A DNA stretch of 64,000 nt from Paraconexibacter algicola (GCF_003044185.1 NZ_PYYB01000001.1:1426001-1490000); one strand, 5' to 3'. Shown: positions 16,373 to 27,435, counted from the stretch's first letter. Notes: generated by a model from the letters alone, not told the origin. Program-made: numbers and translations.

Positions 16373-17295
16373 GCGCGGCCGCGCTGCTCGGCGGCTGGAC
16401 CGCCGACGCGCTCCTGGGCGACCCGCGCCGCGGCCACCCGGTCGCCGGGTTCGGCCACGTCGCGTCCCGCGTGGAGGCCGCCGCGCACGCCCCGCGCCGC
16501 GGCCGCGGCGCGGCGTGCGTCGCCGCGCTCGTCGGCGGGACCGCGCTGCTGGCCGAGCTCGCCGCCCGTCGGCTCGGCCGCGGTCCGGTGCTCGTCGCGG
16601 TCACCTGGGCGGCGCTCGGCGGTCGCTCGCTCGGCACCGTCGCCGCGCGGATCGCCGCGCACCTGCACCGCGACGATCTCGCCGGCGCGCGCACCGCGCT
16701 GCCCGCGCTCGTCGGCCGCGACCCGGCGGCGCTCGACGCCGACGGCGTCGCCCGCGCGGTCGTCGAGAGCGTGGCCGAGAACACGAGCGACGCGGTCGTC
16801 GGCGCGCTCTTCTGGGGTGCGGTCGCCGGGCCCGCCGGGGTCGCCGGGTTCCGTGCCGCGAACACGCTCGACGCCATGTGGGGGCATCGCTCCGACCGCT
16901 ACGCCGACTTCGGCTGGGCGGCCGCCCGGCTCGACGACGCGCTCGGCGCCGCGCCCGCCCGGCTCACCGCGGCGCTCACCGCCGCCGCCGCACCGCTCGT
17001 CGGCGGCTCCCCCGCCCGGGCGCTCGCCGCCGCCCGCTCCCCGGCCGCGCTCGCCCACCCGTCCCCCAACGCGGGCGTCGTCGAGGCCGCGTTCGCCGGG
17101 GCGCTCGGCGTGCGGCTCGGCGGGCGCCTGAGCTACAACGGTCGCACCGAGGACCGCCCGGTCCTGCACGCGCCCGGACGGCCGGTCGCGGTCGGCGACG
17201 TCGCGCGCGTGGTCCGGCTCTCCCGCGCGGTCGGGCTCGGGGCCGCGGGCGTCTGCGCGCTCGCCCGCCACGCCGTCCGGAGGACCGGGCGATGA
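16369..17295 (+). CDS. cbiB: Adenosylcobinamide-phosphate synthase (CbiB/CobD)
   Basis: The 308-residue membrane enzyme attaches (R)-1-amino-2-propanol O-phosphate to adenosylcobyric acid. Family signatures include [13 protein letters not shown] near the N-terminus, 'E-S-V-A-E-N-T-S-D' (conserved), 'N-T-L-D-A-M-W-G-H' and P-S-P-N-A-G followed by Y-N-G. Several hydrophobic segments are present. The start ATGA overlaps the upstream stop and the stop overlaps cobQ by 4 nt. Confidence 0.95.
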   Translation: MSAAALLGGWTADALLGDPRRGHPVAGFGHVASRVEAAAHAPRRGRGAACVAALVGGTALLAELAARRLGRGPVLVAVTWAALGGRSLGTVAARIAAHLHRDDLAGARTALPALVGRDPAALDADGVARAVVESVAENTSDAVVGALFWGAVAGPAGVAGFRAANTLDAMWGHRSDRYADFGWAAARLDDALGAAPARLTAALTAAAAPLVGGSPARALAAARSPAALAHPSPNAGVVEAAFAGALGVRLGGRLSYNGRTEDRPVLHAPGRPVAVGDVARVVRLSRAVGLGAAGVCALARHAVRRTGR

Positions 17296-18830
17296 GGGGC
17301 GCACTGCTCGTCACCGGCACCCACTCCGACGCGGGCAAGTCGCTCGTCACCGCCGGCATCTGCCGCTGGCTGCACCGCCAGGGCGTGCGGGTCGCGCCGT
17401 TCAAGGCGCAGAACATGGCGCTCAACAGCGTCGTGACGCGGGACGGCGGGGAGATCGGCCGCGCCCAGGCCGTGCAGGCCGCCGCCTGCGGCCTCGAGCC
17501 GCAGATCGCGATGAACCCGATCCTCATCAAGCCCTCCGGCTCCGGGCACAGCCAGGTGATCGTCAACGGCCGCCCGTACGCGGACGCCGACGCGCGCAGC
17601 TACCAGTCGCTGAAGGACGAGCTGAAGCCGATCGTCGCGCGGGCGCTCGCCGACCTGCGCGCCCGCTACGACGTCGTCATCTGCGAGGGCGCCGGCTCCC
17701 CCGCCGAGATCAACCTCCGCCACGCCGACCTCACGAACATGGGGCTCGCGCGCGCCGCCGGCCTGCCGGTCCTGCTCGTCGGCGACATCGACCGGGGCGG
17801 CGTCTTCGCGTCGCTCATCGGGACGCTCGCCGCCCTGGACCCCGACGACCAGGCGCACGTCGGCGGCTACCTCGTCAACAAGTTCCGCGGCGACCTCGGG
17901 ATCCTCGCCCCCGGACTCGAGGACCTCCGCGCCCGCACCGGCCGCCCGACGCTCGGGGTGCTGCCGTTCGCCGAGGACCTGTGGCTCGACGTCGAGGACT
18001 CGCTCGCGCTCGACGCGCGCGCCGACCGCACCGCCCCGGACGTCGCCGCCGCCGACGTGCTCGACGTCGCCGTGCTGCGCCTGCGCTGGATGAGCAACTT
18101 CACCGACGTCGACGCGCTCGCCTCCGAGCCCGGCGTGCGCGTGCGCTTCACGCGCTCGCCCGCCGACGTCGCGCGCGCCGACCTCGTCGTCATCCCCGGT
18201 ACCAAGGCGACGGTCGAGGACCTCGCCCGCCTGCGCGCCGACGGCCTCGACCGCGCGCTCGCCGACCGCGCGGCCGCCGGGGGCGCGATCCTCGGCATCT
18301 GCGGCGGCTACCAGCTGCTCGGCGCCCGGATCGAGGACGACGTCGAGTCGCGGCGCGGCGTCGTCGACGGGCTCGGGCTGCTGCCGGTCGCGACGCGGTT
18401 CGCCCCCGACAAGGTCCTGCGCACCTGCACCGGGACCGCGCCGGACCTCGACGCGCCCGCCGGCGGCTACGAGATCCGGCACGGCCGCGTCGCGACGACC
18501 GGCGGACGGCCGTGGCTGCGCCACGACGACGGCACCGACGAGGGCTGCGTCGCCGGCGCGGTCCGCGGCACCTCGTGGCACGGCGTGCTCGAGCACGACG
18601 CCCTGCGCCGCGCGCTCCTGCGCGACGTCGCCACGCGGACCGGCCGCGCGTTCCGTCCCGGGACCGCGTCGTTCGCCGCCGTCCGCGCCGCCCACCACGA
18701 CACGCTCGGCGACCTCGTCGAGCAGCACGTCGACACCGCCGCGCTCACCGACCTCATCACCGGCGGGGTCCCCGCCGGGCTGCCCTCGCTCACCCTGACC
18801 CTGGAGGCGCCCGCGTGCTCCGCTTCGTGA
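17292..18830 (+). CDS. cobQ: Cobyric acid synthase (CobQ/CbiP)
   Basis: This 512-residue amidotransferase makes the b, d, e and g amides of adenosylcobyrinate a,c-diamide. The N-terminal dethiobiotin-synthetase-like ATPase starts G-T-H-S-D-A-G-K-S, with the typical [11 protein letters not shown]. The C-terminal class I glutaminase has the nucleophile in G-I-C-G-G-Y-Q and the His of S-W-H-G-V-L-E. Length fits the family. It overlaps cobN by 16 bp, the only junction in this operon part that is not a 4-nt overlap. Confidence 0.96.
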   Translation: MRGALLVTGTHSDAGKSLVTAGICRWLHRQGVRVAPFKAQNMALNSVVTRDGGEIGRAQAVQAAACGLEPQIAMNPILIKPSGSGHSQVIVNGRPYADADARSYQSLKDELKPIVARALADLRARYDVVICEGAGSPAEINLRHADLTNMGLARAAGLPVLLVGDIDRGGVFASLIGTLAALDPDDQAHVGGYLVNKFRGDLGILAPGLEDLRARTGRPTLGVLPFAEDLWLDVEDSLALDARADRTAPDVAAADVLDVAVLRLRWMSNFTDVDALASEPGVRVRFTRSPADVARADLVVIPGTKATVEDLARLRADGLDRALADRAAAGGAILGICGGYQLLGARIEDDVESRRGVVDGLGLLPVATRFAPDKVLRTCTGTAPDLDAPAGGYEIRHGRVATTGGRPWLRHDDGTDEGCVAGAVRGTSWHGVLEHDALRRALLRDVATRTGRAFRPGTASFAAVRAAHHDTLGDLVEQHVDTAALTDLITGGVPAGLPSLTLTLEAPACSAS

Positions 18831-21800
18831 CGACCGCCGACACCGAGATCCTCGCCACCGCCGGAGCGGTCCGCCGGCTCCCCGACGACTTCCCCGAGGT
18901 GCGCTGCGCCAACCCGCGCGGCACCCGCGAGATCGAGGCCTTCTGCGACCACGTCCTCGACGGGGCGCGCGTCGTCGTCCTGCGCGTGCTCGGCGGCCGC
19001 CGCGGCTGGGACGGCGGCGTCGACCGGCTCGCGCAGCGCTGCCGCGAGGAGGGCGTCGCGCTGATCGCGCTCGGCGGCGAGGCGCGACCCGACGCGGAGA
19101 TGACCGCGCTCTCCACCGTGCCCGCGGGCGCGGTCGCGCAGGCGGGCGAGTACCTCGCCTCCGGGGACGTCGGCAACGTCGAGCAGCTGCTGCGGTTCCT
19201 CGCCGACACGTTCCTGCTCGAGGGCTTCGGCTTCGAGGCGCCCGCGCCCGTCGAGCAGGTCGGCGTGTACCTCCCCGGCCGCGGCGACGTCACCGTCGAG
19301 GAGGCGCTCGCCGACCGCGACCCCGCCCGGCCCGTCGTCGGCATCACCTTCTACCGCTCCCACCGCCTCACGGGGAACACGGACTTCGTCGACGGGCTCT
19401 GCGCGGCGATCGAGCGCGCCGGGGGGACGCCGCTGCCCGTCTGGTCCTACACGCTGCGCCGCGGCACCCACGACGGCCGCGTCGCCGCCCTGGACCTCCT
19501 CGACGGGCACGTCGACGCGCTCATCACCACGATGCTCGCGACCGGCGGCTCCAACGCCGGGGACGCCGCCGACCCGGCCTCGGGCGAGGACCGCATGGAC
19601 TGGGACGCCAGCGCGCTCGAGGCGCTCGACGTCCCGGTGATCCAGGCGCTCTGCGTGACCCGCAGCCGCGCGCACTGGAGCGAGCACGACGAGGGCCTGC
19701 CGCCGATCGACGCCGCCACCCAGGTCGCGATCCCCGAGTTCGACGGACGCATCATCGCCGGCCCGATCTGCTTCAAGGAGGCCGTCGAGGAGGAGGGCGT
19801 GCGCGGCGTCGGCTGCCCCGTCCCCCGCTACGTGCCCGACGCGGAGCGCTGCGACCGGCTCGCCGGGCTCGTGCTGCGTCACGCCCGGCTGCGCGACCCG
19901 TTCCGGCCGGCGTCGCCGCGGATCGCGATCGTGCTGACCGCGTTCCCGACGAAGCACGCCCGCATCGGGATGGCCGTCGGCCTCGACACGCCCGCGAGCG
20001 CGATCCGGCTCCTGCACGCGCTGCGCGGGGACGGCGTCGACGTGCGCGACATCCCCGCCGACGGCGACGCGCTCATGCACGAGCTCATCGCCGCGGGCGG
20101 CCACGACCCCGAGTTCCTCACCGACCGCATCCTCGCGCAGGCCCCGCTGCGGCTGCGCTCCCAGGAGTACCTCGACTTCTACGCGACGCTCGACGAGGAC
20201 CTCCGCGCGTCGATGGAGGAGCAGTGGGGCCAGGCGCCCGGGGACCGCTACCGCGACACCTCCGACGGCCGCGACGACCTGGTCATCGCGGGCGTCGAGT
20301 ACGGCGACGTCGTCGTCCTCATCCAGCCGCCGCGCGGCTACGGGGAGGACCAGGTCGGCATCTACCACGACCCCGAGCTCGCCCCCGCCCACCACTACCT
20401 CGCCGCGTACCGCTGGCTGGACCGCCACTGGCGGGCCGACGCGGTCGTGCACCTGGGCAAGCACGGCACGCTGGAGTGGACGCCCGGCAAGATGCTCGCG
20501 CTGTCGCGCGGTTGCGCCCCCGACGTCGCGCAGGCCGACATGCCGCTCGTCTACCCGTTCGTCGTCAACGACCCCGGGGAGGGCGCGCAGGCCAAGCGCC
20601 GCGCGCACGCCGTCGTCGTCGACCACCTCGTGCCGCCGATGATGCGCGCCGAGAGCTACGACGAGCTCGCCGACCTCGAGGGCCTGATGGACGAGTACGC
20701 GCGCCTGGAGGTCCTCGACCCGAGCAAGCTCCCCGGCCTCGGCGCGGAGATCTGGAAGGCGATCCAGGCCGCGAACCTCCACGACGACCTCGGGCTGTCC
20801 GCCGAGGAGGAGCCCGACGACGCCGGCACGCTCGTCGAGCACCTCGACGGGTACCTCTGCGAGGTCAAGGACGTCCAGATCAAGGACGGCCTGCACGTCC
20901 TCGGCGCGCCGCCCGCGGGGCCGCAGCTGCGCGGCCTCGTCGCCGCGATCGCGCGCCACGCGACGACCGTCGCCCCCGGACTGCGCGAGGCGATCGGCGC
21001 GGCGTTCGGCCTCGACGAGCCCGCGCTCGTCGCCGCGCCCGGCGAGCGCGTCCCCGCCGACGCGAGCGCCGCGCTGCTGGCCCGCTTCCCGGGCACGGGC
21101 TACCGGGGCAGCGACCTGCTCGACCGGCTGCAGGAGGCGCAGGACACGCTGCTGGACGACCTCGCCGACCGCGACTGGGACCCGGCGCAGGCGCCGGGCG
21201 CGGTCCGCGACGTGCTCGGTCTCGACCCGACGGTCGCGGGCGCCGGGATCGTCCGGGCGCTCGAGCACGCGGCCGGCACGATCGTCCCCGCGCTGCGGCG
21301 CTCCACCGACGAGATGACGAACGTGCTGCGCGCGCTGCACGGCCACCACGTGCCCGCCGGACCGTCCGGCTCCCCGACCCGCGGGCGCTTCGACGTCCTG
21401 CCGACCGGGCGCAACTTCTACACCGTCGACCCGCGCGCGCTGCCGTCGCCGCTGTCGTGGGAGACCGGGGTGAAGCTCGCCGACGCGGTCCTCGAGCGGC
21501 ACGTCGCCGACACCGGCGAGCTGCCGCGCATGGTCGGGCTCGTGGCGTGGGGCACCGCGGCGATGCGCACCCAGGGCGACGACGCCGCCGAGGTCCTGGC
21601 GCTGCTCGGCGTGCGGCCGACCTGGCATCCGTCCTCGCGTCGCGTCACCGGCCTGGAGGTCGTGCCACTGGAGGAGCTCGGCCGCCCCCGGATCGACGTG
21701 ACGCTGCGGATCTCCGGGTTCTTCCGCGACGCGTTCCCGCACCTGCTGACGCTGCTCGACGACGCGGTCGCGACGGTCGCCGCGCTCGACGAGCCCGACG

Positions 21801-22615
21801 AGCAGAACTACGTGCGCGCGCACGCCCGCGCGGAGGCGGCGGCGCTCGCCGACACCCTCGACGAGGCGGCCGCCTGGCGTCGCGCGACGACCCGCGTGTT
21901 CGGCTCCAAGCCCGGCACGTACGGGGCCGGCCTGATCCAGCTGCTGGAGACGCGCGACTGGCGCGACGACCAGGACCTCGCGCGCGTCTACGAGGCGTGG
22001 GGCGGGTTCGCGTACGGGCGCGGCCTGGACGGCGTGCCCGCCGGGGAGGCGATGCGCGCCGCGTTCCGTCGGATCGACGTCGCGGTCAAGAACGTCGACT
22101 CGCGCGAGCACGACCACCTCGACTCCGACGACTACTACCAGTATCACGGCGGCATGGTCGCGACCGTGCGGGCGCTCTCGGGCCGCGAGCCGGCCGCGTA
22201 CCTCGGGGACTCCTCGGACCCGGCGCGCGTGCGGATGCGGACCGTGCAGGAGGAGACGCGCCGGATCTTCCGCGCGCGCGTCGCCAACCCGCGCTGGATC
22301 GGCTCGATGACCCGGCACGGCTTCAAGGGCGCCGCCGAGCTGTCGGCGACCGTCGACTACCTGTTCGGCTACGACGCCACCACCGGGGTGGCCGACGACT
22401 GGATGTACGAGCAGGTCGCCGAGAAGTACCTGCTGGACGAGGACATCGCCGCGTTCATGGACGAGGCGAACCCGTGGGCGGCGCGCGCGATCGCCGAGCG
22501 GCTGATCGAGGCCGCCGACCGCGGCCTGTGGGCGGCCCCGGCACCCGAGACGCTCGCCGCGGTCCGCGACCGCTACCTGGCGCTCGAGGGCGAGCTGGAG
22601 GAGGCCTCGGCGTGA
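18815..22615 (+). CDS. cobN: Cobaltochelatase large subunit CobN
   Basis: This 1,266-residue protein inserts Co2+ into hydrogenobyrinate a,c-diamide using ATP hydrolysed by its AAA+ partners. The conserved chelatase core [10 protein letters not shown] and 'N-x-P-G-E-G-x-Q-A-K-R-R' are present, as is the late 'G-F-K-G-A-A-E-L' segment. Length is normal for aerobic-pathway CobN. The GTG at 18815 is chosen as it begins at the family N-terminus (L-R-F-V-T-T-A-D-T). The chlI-D fusion gene follows with a 4-nt overlap, giving the full chelatase in one unit. Confidence 0.97.
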   Translation: MLRFVTTADTEILATAGAVRRLPDDFPEVRCANPRGTREIEAFCDHVLDGARVVVLRVLGGRRGWDGGVDRLAQRCREEGVALIALGGEARPDAEMTALSTVPAGAVAQAGEYLASGDVGNVEQLLRFLADTFLLEGFGFEAPAPVEQVGVYLPGRGDVTVEEALADRDPARPVVGITFYRSHRLTGNTDFVDGLCAAIERAGGTPLPVWSYTLRRGTHDGRVAALDLLDGHVDALITTMLATGGSNAGDAADPASGEDRMDWDASALEALDVPVIQALCVTRSRAHWSEHDEGLPPIDAATQVAIPEFDGRIIAGPICFKEAVEEEGVRGVGCPVPRYVPDAERCDRLAGLVLRHARLRDPFRPASPRIAIVLTAFPTKHARIGMAVGLDTPASAIRLLHALRGDGVDVRDIPADGDALMHELIAAGGHDPEFLTDRILAQAPLRLRSQEYLDFYATLDEDLRASMEEQWGQAPGDRYRDTSDGRDDLVIAGVEYGDVVVLIQPPRGYGEDQVGIYHDPELAPAHHYLAAYRWLDRHWRADAVVHLGKHGTLEWTPGKMLALSRGCAPDVAQADMPLVYPFVVNDPGEGAQAKRRAHAVVVDHLVPPMMRAESYDELADLEGLMDEYARLEVLDPSKLPGLGAEIWKAIQAANLHDDLGLSAEEEPDDAGTLVEHLDGYLCEVKDVQIKDGLHVLGAPPAGPQLRGLVAAIARHATTVAPGLREAIGAAFGLDEPALVAAPGERVPADASAALLARFPGTGYRGSDLLDRLQEAQDTLLDDLADRDWDPAQAPGAVRDVLGLDPTVAGAGIVRALEHAAGTIVPALRRSTDEMTNVLRALHGHHVPAGPSGSPTRGRFDVLPTGRNFYTVDPRALPSPLSWETGVKLADAVLERHVADTGELPRMVGLVAWGTAAMRTQGDDAAEVLALLGVRPTWHPSSRRVTGLEVVPLEELGRPRIDVTLRISGFFRDAFPHLLTLLDDAVATVAALDEPDEQNYVRAHARAEAAALADTLDEAAAWRRATTRVFGSKPGTYGAGLIQLLETRDWRDDQDLARVYEAWGGFAYGRGLDGVPAGEAMRAAFRRIDVAVKNVDSREHDHLDSDDYYQYHGGMVATVRALSGREPAAYLGDSSDPARVRMRTVQEETRRIFRARVANPRWIGSMTRHGFKGAAELSATVDYLFGYDATTGVADDWMYEQVAEKYLLDEDIAAFMDEANPWAARAIAERLIEAADRGLWAAPAPETLAAVRDRYLALEGELEEASA

Positions 22616-24561
22616 GCACGTTCCCGCTGAGCGCGATCGTCGGCCAGGAGCCGCTCGTCGAGGCGCTGCTGGTCTGCGCCGTCGACCCCGGCGTCGGCGG
22701 CGTGCTCGTGCGCGGGGAGCGGGGGACCGCGAAGTCCACCGCGGTGCGGGCGCTGAGCGACCTGCTCGCGGATGACGGCCGGCTCGTGGAGGTGCCGCTC
22801 GGCACGACGCTCGACCGGCTCGTCGGCGCGCTGGACCTCGGGCGGGCGCTCGCCGGGGAGGCCGCCTACGAGGAGGGCCTGCTCGTGCGCGCGGACGGCG
22901 GGATGCTCTACGTCGACGAGGTGAACCTGCTGGCCGACCACCTCGTCGACGCGCTGCTGGACGCCGCCGCGACCGGGGTCGTGCGGGTCGAGCGGGAGGC
23001 GGTCTCGGTCACGCGCGAGTCGCGCTTCCTGCTCGTCGGGACGATGAACGCGGAGGAGGGCGAGCTGCGCCCGCAGCTGCTCGACCGCTTCGCGCTCGGG
23101 GTCGACGTGACGACCCCGCGGGATCCGGCCGTGCGCGCCGAGGTCGTCCGGCGCCGCCTGGCGTTCGAGGCGGACCGGGCCGGGTTCGTCGCCGCGTGGG
23201 CGTCCGCCGAGGCGACGCTGCGGGCGCGGATCGCCGCCGCCCGCGCGGTCCTGGCGCGCGTCGTGCTGCCGGAGCGCGAGCTGCTGCGGATCACCGGGGC
23301 GTGCGCGGCGCTCGGGCTCGACGGCGTGCGCGGCGACGTCGTCTGCGCACGCACCGCCCGGGTGCTGGCCGCGCTCGACGGGGTCGAGGTCGTCGACGCC
23401 GGGCACGTCGAGCGGGCGGCGCAGCTCGCGCTCGCGCACCGCCGCCGCCGCGACCCGCTGGAGCAGGCTGACGCGGGCCACGCCGAGATCGCCGACGCGG
23501 TCGCGGGCGCCGCACCCGACGGCGACCCGCCGCACGAGCCGCTGCCGGACGGGCCGGAGGGGCCGGACGGGCCGGGGGGCGGCGGAGGGTCGCGGCCGCC
23601 CGCCGGGGACGACGGCCCCGCGCGCGGCGGCGACCGCTCCCACGACGGACCCTGGACCCCGCCGTCCCGCTCGCACGACGCCCCGGCCCGTGCGCGGGAC
23701 GGCGCGGCGCCCGACCCCGCCTGCGCGCAGGACGACCCGGCCCACGATGCGTCGGCTCGGCCGGGCGGCGAGCAGCCGGACCCGTCGGCTCGCGCCGCGG
23801 CCGCGGGCGGCGTCCCGGACCCCGAGCGTGCCGCGCTGCGCGCGCGGCTCGCGCTCGCCGGGCGCGGCGAGGGCCCGGCCGGGCGGCGCGGGCGCAGCGT
23901 CGGCCCGGACGCGGGCGTCATCGACACGCGCGCGGCCGAGCCCGGGGACCCGCTGGCGCTCGTCCCCACCCTGCTCGCGCGACTGCCGTACGAACCCCCG
24001 CACCCAGCGCGGGAAACGCACGGCGGTCGCACCGCGGTCCGCGCCGGCCGGGAGGGGGCGCTGCTCGTGCTCGTCGTCGACACCTCCGGCTCGATGGCCG
24101 CCCAGCGGCGCCTCGCCCGCGTCAAGGGCGCGCTGCTCGACACGCTCCGCGACGCGTACGCCCGCCGCGACCGCGTCGCGATCGTCGCCTTCCGCGACGC
24201 CGCCGCCACGCTCGTCGCGGCGCCCGGCACGCCGCTGGAGCAGGCCGCCGCGGCGGTCCGGGCGCTCCCCGCGGGCGGCCGCACGCCGCTGGCCGCCGGC
24301 CTCGACGCGGCCGCCGACGTCGTCCACCGCGAGCGCGTCCGCGACCCGCGGCGCCGCGCGCTCGTCGTCGTCCTCACCGACGGCCGCGCCCCGCAGGACC
24401 AGGCGGCCGCCACGCACGCCGCCGGGCGCCGCCTGGCGCAGCTCGCCGACGTCCACCTCGTCGACACCGAGGACGGCCCCGTCCGGCTCGGGCTCGCCGC
24501 CGAGCTCGCACGCGCCGCGGACGCCACCGTCACCACACTCAGCACCCGGAGGGCCGCATGA
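22612..24561 (+). CDS. ChlI-ChlD-type AAA+/VWA chelatase subunit, partner of CobN
   Basis: The 649-residue protein combines an AAA+ ATPase (Walker A G-E-R-G-T-A-K-S-T near residue 37-45, Walker B G-G-M-L-Y-V-D-E-V-N-L-L, and an A-R-x-R-like sensor region) with a C-terminal von Willebrand A domain holding the MIDAS motif V-D-T-S-G-S-M and T-D-G-R. A low-complexity Pro/Gly/Asp/Arg linker of about 130 residues joins them, as in BchD-type proteins. With CobN next door and no CobS/CobT-type chelatase genes, it most likely supplies the cobaltochelatase motor. No chlorophyll genes are seen, so magnesium chelation is unlikely. Confidence 0.92.
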   Translation: MSTFPLSAIVGQEPLVEALLVCAVDPGVGGVLVRGERGTAKSTAVRALSDLLADDGRLVEVPLGTTLDRLVGALDLGRALAGEAAYEEGLLVRADGGMLYVDEVNLLADHLVDALLDAAATGVVRVEREAVSVTRESRFLLVGTMNAEEGELRPQLLDRFALGVDVTTPRDPAVRAEVVRRRLAFEADRAGFVAAWASAEATLRARIAAARAVLARVVLPERELLRITGACAALGLDGVRGDVVCARTARVLAALDGVEVVDAGHVERAAQLALAHRRRRDPLEQADAGHAEIADAVAGAAPDGDPPHEPLPDGPEGPDGPGGGGGSRPPAGDDGPARGGDRSHDGPWTPPSRSHDAPARARDGAAPDPACAQDDPAHDASARPGGEQPDPSARAAAAGGVPDPERAALRARLALAGRGEGPAGRRGRSVGPDAGVIDTRAAEPGDPLALVPTLLARLPYEPPHPARETHGGRTAVRAGREGALLVLVVDTSGSMAAQRRLARVKGALLDTLRDAYARRDRVAIVAFRDAAATLVAAPGTPLEQAAAAVRALPAGGRTPLAAGLDAAADVVHRERVRDPRRRALVVVLTDGRAPQDQAAATHAAGRRLAQLADVHLVDTEDGPVRLGLAAELARAADATVTTLSTRRAA

Positions 24562-25178
24562 GCACCCCCACACCGCTCCAGAAGCACGGCGCGGACGTCG
24601 ACGTCCCGCACACCCCCGACGACCGCGGCTCCGCCGAGCCCAAGCGCCGCAAGCCGCGCGACCGGCCGCTGGTCATCGTCATCACCGGTCACGGCAAGGG
24701 CAAGAGCACCAGCGCGTTCGGGATGCTCCTGCGCGCGTGGGCCCGCGGGTACCGCTGCGGCGTCTTCCAGCTCGTCAAGAGCGGCAAGTGGAAGGTCGGG
24801 GAGGCGAAGGCGGCGGAGGCGCTCGGCAACATCGACTGGGAGAAGATGGGCGACGGCTGGTCGTGGCTCTCCAAGGACCTCGAGGAGTCCGCCGACATGG
24901 CCCGCGCCGGCTGGGAGGAGGTCAAGCGCCGGATCGGCGACGAGCGCTACGAGTTCCTCGTCCTGGACGAGCTGACCTACCCGGTGACGTGGGGCTGGAT
25001 CGACGTCGAGGACGTCGTCACCACGATCCGCGACCGGCCGGGCTTCCAGCACGTCGTCATCACCGGCCGCGACGCCGCCCCCGAGCTGCTGGAGCTCGCC
25101 GACCTCGTCAGCGACATCGGGAAGGTCAAGCACCCGATGGACCAGGGCATCCGCGCGCAGCAGGGGATCGAGTGGTGA
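24558..25178 (+). CDS. cobO: Cob(I)yrinic acid a,c-diamide adenosyltransferase
   Basis: This 206-residue CobO/CobA-type enzyme transfers adenosyl from ATP to the corrin cobalt. The P-loop is G-H-G-K-G-K-S-T, followed by 'A-W-A-R-G' and the conserved V-L-D-E-L-T-Y and T-G-R-D-A. A charged ~35-residue N-terminal extension precedes the core. It starts in an ATGA overlap with chlI-D and ends in a GTGA overlap with the ApgM-like gene. Confidence 0.96.
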   Translation: MSTPTPLQKHGADVDVPHTPDDRGSAEPKRRKPRDRPLVIVITGHGKGKSTSAFGMLLRAWARGYRCGVFQLVKSGKWKVGEAKAAEALGNIDWEKMGDGWSWLSKDLEESADMARAGWEEVKRRIGDERYEFLVLDELTYPVTWGWIDVEDVVTTIRDRPGFQHVVITGRDAAPELLELADLVSDIGKVKHPMDQGIRAQQGIEW

Positions 25179-26065
25179 CCGCGTTCGAGGTCGTCCTCGA
25201 CGGCGCCACCGAGCCGGTCGGCCCGCACCCGACGTCGCTGGAGCGCGCCGCCACCCCGACCCTCGACGAGCTCGCGCTGCGCGGCGAGGTCTCCTGGCGG
25301 CGGACGATCCCGCGCGGCCTGCCCGTCGGGACCGAGACCGCGATGCCGGTCCTGCTCGGCTGGACCCCGACCGCCCCGGTCGCGCGCGGCGCCCTCGAGG
25401 CCGCGGCGCGCGACCTGCCCGTCCCGGCCGGCCGGCGCGCCCACCGCCTCGACGGCCCCGGGATCGGGGACCTGCGCGCGCTGCGCGACGCCGGCTTCAC
25501 GCTGCACGACCTCACGCGCCGCCGCGCGCTCGTGCCCGGTCACGGCGCACCCGTCCGGGGCGGGCTGGAGCCGCCGCGGACGGTCCTGGCGATCGGCGCC
25601 GGGCCGCTGCCCGCGCTGGGGTCCGACGTGCGCATCTGGGCCGACGGGCTCGTGCCCCCGCCGGTGCTCGACGCCCGGACCGTCGTCGTCGCCGCGGTCG
25701 GCGCGGCCGCCGGGGTCGCACGGCTGCTCGGCGCGGACGTGATCGTCCCTGACGGCGCCACCGGGGACACCGACAGCGACCTGCGCGCGAAGGCCCGCGC
25801 CGCGCTCGCCGCCGCCGACCGGCCCGGGGTCGCGCGCGTAGTCGTGCACGTCGGCGCGCCCGACGCGGCCGCGCACCGCCGCGACGCGGAGGCGAAGGTC
25901 TGCGCGATCGAGGCGGCCGACCGTCACGTGCTCGCCCCGCTGCTGGCCGCGGTCGCCGCCCGCCCCGGGCGCGCGTCGCTCGCGGCGGGCGCCGACCACG
26001 GCTGCGACCCCGCCACCGGCCGCCACCACGGCGCGCCCGTCCCGTGGGTCCGGTGGGCGTCGTGA
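25175..26065 (+). CDS. ApgM-like alkaline-phosphatase-superfamily metalloenzyme in the cobalamin operon
   Basis: The 296-residue protein resembles archaeal-type cofactor-independent phosphoglycerate mutase (ApgM), but is about 100 residues shorter. Visible matches: V-L-D-G at 7-10, an A-A-T-P-T-L-D-E-L-A segment, G-A-T-G-D-T-D-S-D-L-R-A-K-A near 194-207, V-H-V-G-A-P-D-A-A-A-H at 224-234, A-D-H-G at 273-276 and H-H-G-A-P-V-P at 284-290. Candidate metal ligands Asp9, Asp230, His234, Asp274, His275 and His284/285 are retained. The usual G-S-D nucleophile loop is G-T-E here (Thr53). It overlaps cobO and cobB by 4 nt each, which ties it to cobalamin synthesis. The reaction is unknown; phosphatase or phosphomutase action on a corrinoid or ribazole phosphate is a guess. 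Confidence 0.75.
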   Translation: MTAFEVVLDGATEPVGPHPTSLERAATPTLDELALRGEVSWRRTIPRGLPVGTETAMPVLLGWTPTAPVARGALEAAARDLPVPAGRRAHRLDGPGIGDLRALRDAGFTLHDLTRRRALVPGHGAPVRGGLEPPRTVLAIGAGPLPALGSDVRIWADGLVPPPVLDARTVVVAAVGAAAGVARLLGADVIVPDGATGDTDSDLRAKARAALAAADRPGVARVVVHVGAPDAAAHRRDAEAKVCAIEAADRHVLAPLLAAVAARPGRASLAAGADHGCDPATGRHHGAPVPWVRWAS

Positions 26066-27435
26066 TCCCGCGCATCGTCGTCGCGGGCACCTCGTCCGGG
26101 GCCGGGAAGACCTCGGTCGCCTGCGGGATCATCGGCGCGCTGCGCGCCCGCGGGCACCGCGTGCAGGGGTTCAAGGTCGGCCCCGACTACATCGACCCGA
26201 CGTACCACGCGCTCGCCGCCGGCCGCCCGGGCCGCAACCTCGACGCGTTCCTCAGCGGCGCCGAGCTGATCGCCCCGCTCGCCCGCCACGGCGCGACCGG
26301 GGCGGACATCGCGGTGGTCGAGGGCGTCATGGGCCTGTTCGACGGGGCGTCCGGCCGCGGCGAGCTCGCCTCCACCGCGCACGTCGCGAAGCTCCTGCAG
26401 GCCCCGGTCCTGCTCGTCGTCGACGCGGCGGCGATGGCCCGGTCCGCGGCGGCGATCGTGCACGGGTACCGCACGTTCGACCCCGAGGTCGACATCGCGG
26501 GCGTCGTGCTCAACCGCGTCGGCTCGGAGATCCACGAGCAGCTGCTGCGCGAGGCGATCGAGCCGCTCGGGGTCCCGGTCGTCGGCGCGATGCGGCGCGA
26601 CGAGCGCGTCGCCGCCCCGGAGCGCCACCTCGGCCTCGTCCCCGCGGTCGAGCGGGAGACCCGCACCCGCGCCGCGCTCGACGCGCTGGCCGAGTGCGCG
26701 ACCCGCTACGTGGACCTCGACGCCGTCGAGCGGCTCGCGCGCGCCGCGCCCGTGCTCCACGGGGAGGCGTGGACGCCCCTGGCGGCGGGCGACCGCCGCG
26801 CCCGCGCCCGCGTGGCGATTGCGCGCGGCCCCGCGTTCAGCTTCCACTACACGGAGAACCTCGAGCTGCTCGAGGCCGCGGGGGCGGAGCTCGTCCCGTT
26901 CGACCCGGTCGCCGACCCGCGGCTCCCGCAGGACACGGGCGCCCTCGTCCTCGCCGGCGGCTTCCCGGAGGTCCACGGCGAGGCGCTGGCGGAGAACCGC
27001 ACGCTGCGCGAGGAGATCGCCGCGTTCGCGGCCGCGGGCGGACCGGTGCTCGCCGAGTGCGGGGGCCTGCTGTACCTCGCCCGCACGCTCGAGGGCCGCG
27101 CGATGTGCGGCGTGCTCGACATCGACGGCGTGATGGCCGGGCGGCTCACGCTCGGCTACCGCGAGGCGGTCGCGGCCGCCGACTCCCCGCTGTGGTCGGC
27201 GGGGGACACCGTCCGCGGGCACGAGTTCCACTACTCCACGGTCGTGCCGGGGGAGGGGACCGACGCCGCCTGGACGCTCACCGCTCGCGGGCGTTCCCGG
27301 CGCGAGGGCTTCGTCACCGCGGGCGTGCACGCCAGCTACCTGCACACGCACTGGGCGGCGACCCCGGCGGCGGCGACGCGGTTCGTCGACGGTGCCGTCC
27401 GCCATCGCGCGTCCCGGGTGGTCGCGCGCGCGTGA
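26062..27435 (+). CDS. cobB: Hydrogenobyrinic acid a,c-diamide synthase (CobB/CbiA)
   Basis: The 457-residue amidotransferase adds amides to the a and c side chains. The N-terminal ATPase begins I-V-V-A-G-T-S-S-G-A-G-K-T-S, with 'K-V-G-P-D-Y-I-D-P' and 'E-G-V-M-G-L-F-D-G'. The C-terminal glutaminase has L-A-E-C-G-G-L-L-Y and a late H-A-S-Y-L-H. Three in-frame GTGs are possible (26044, 26053, 26062); 26062 is chosen because it forms a GTGA overlap with the preceding stop, the rule throughout this operon. Confidence 0.95.
   Translation: MIPRIVVAGTSSGAGKTSVACGIIGALRARGHRVQGFKVGPDYIDPTYHALAAGRPGRNLDAFLSGAELIAPLARHGATGADIAVVEGVMGLFDGASGRGELASTAHVAKLLQAPVLLVVDAAAMARSAAAIVHGYRTFDPEVDIAGVVLNRVGSEIHEQLLREAIEPLGVPVVGAMRRDERVAAPERHLGLVPAVERETRTRAALDALAECATRYVDLDAVERLARAAPVLHGEAWTPLAAGDRRARARVAIARGPAFSFHYTENLELLEAAGAELVPFDPVADPRLPQDTGALVLAGGFPEVHGEALAENRTLREEIAAFAAAGGPVLAECGGLLYLARTLEGRAMCGVLDIDGVMAGRLTLGYREAVAAADSPLWSAGDTVRGHEFHYSTVVPGEGTDAAWTLTARGRSRREGFVTAGVHASYLHTHWAATPAAATRFVDGAVRHRASRVVARA

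Noticed and set aside
18467-22318. A minus-strand open frame of nearly 1,300 codons antisense to cobN
   Set aside because: GC-rich coding DNA leaves long open antisense frames; composition is low-complexity Arg/Gly/Val and cobN is unmistakable on the plus strand.
23460-23900. Low-complexity Pro/Gly/Asp/Arg stretch as a possible frameshift or foreign insert in the chelatase gene
   Set aside because: The frame is intact and such linkers are normal between the AAA+ and VWA domains of ChlD/BchD proteins.
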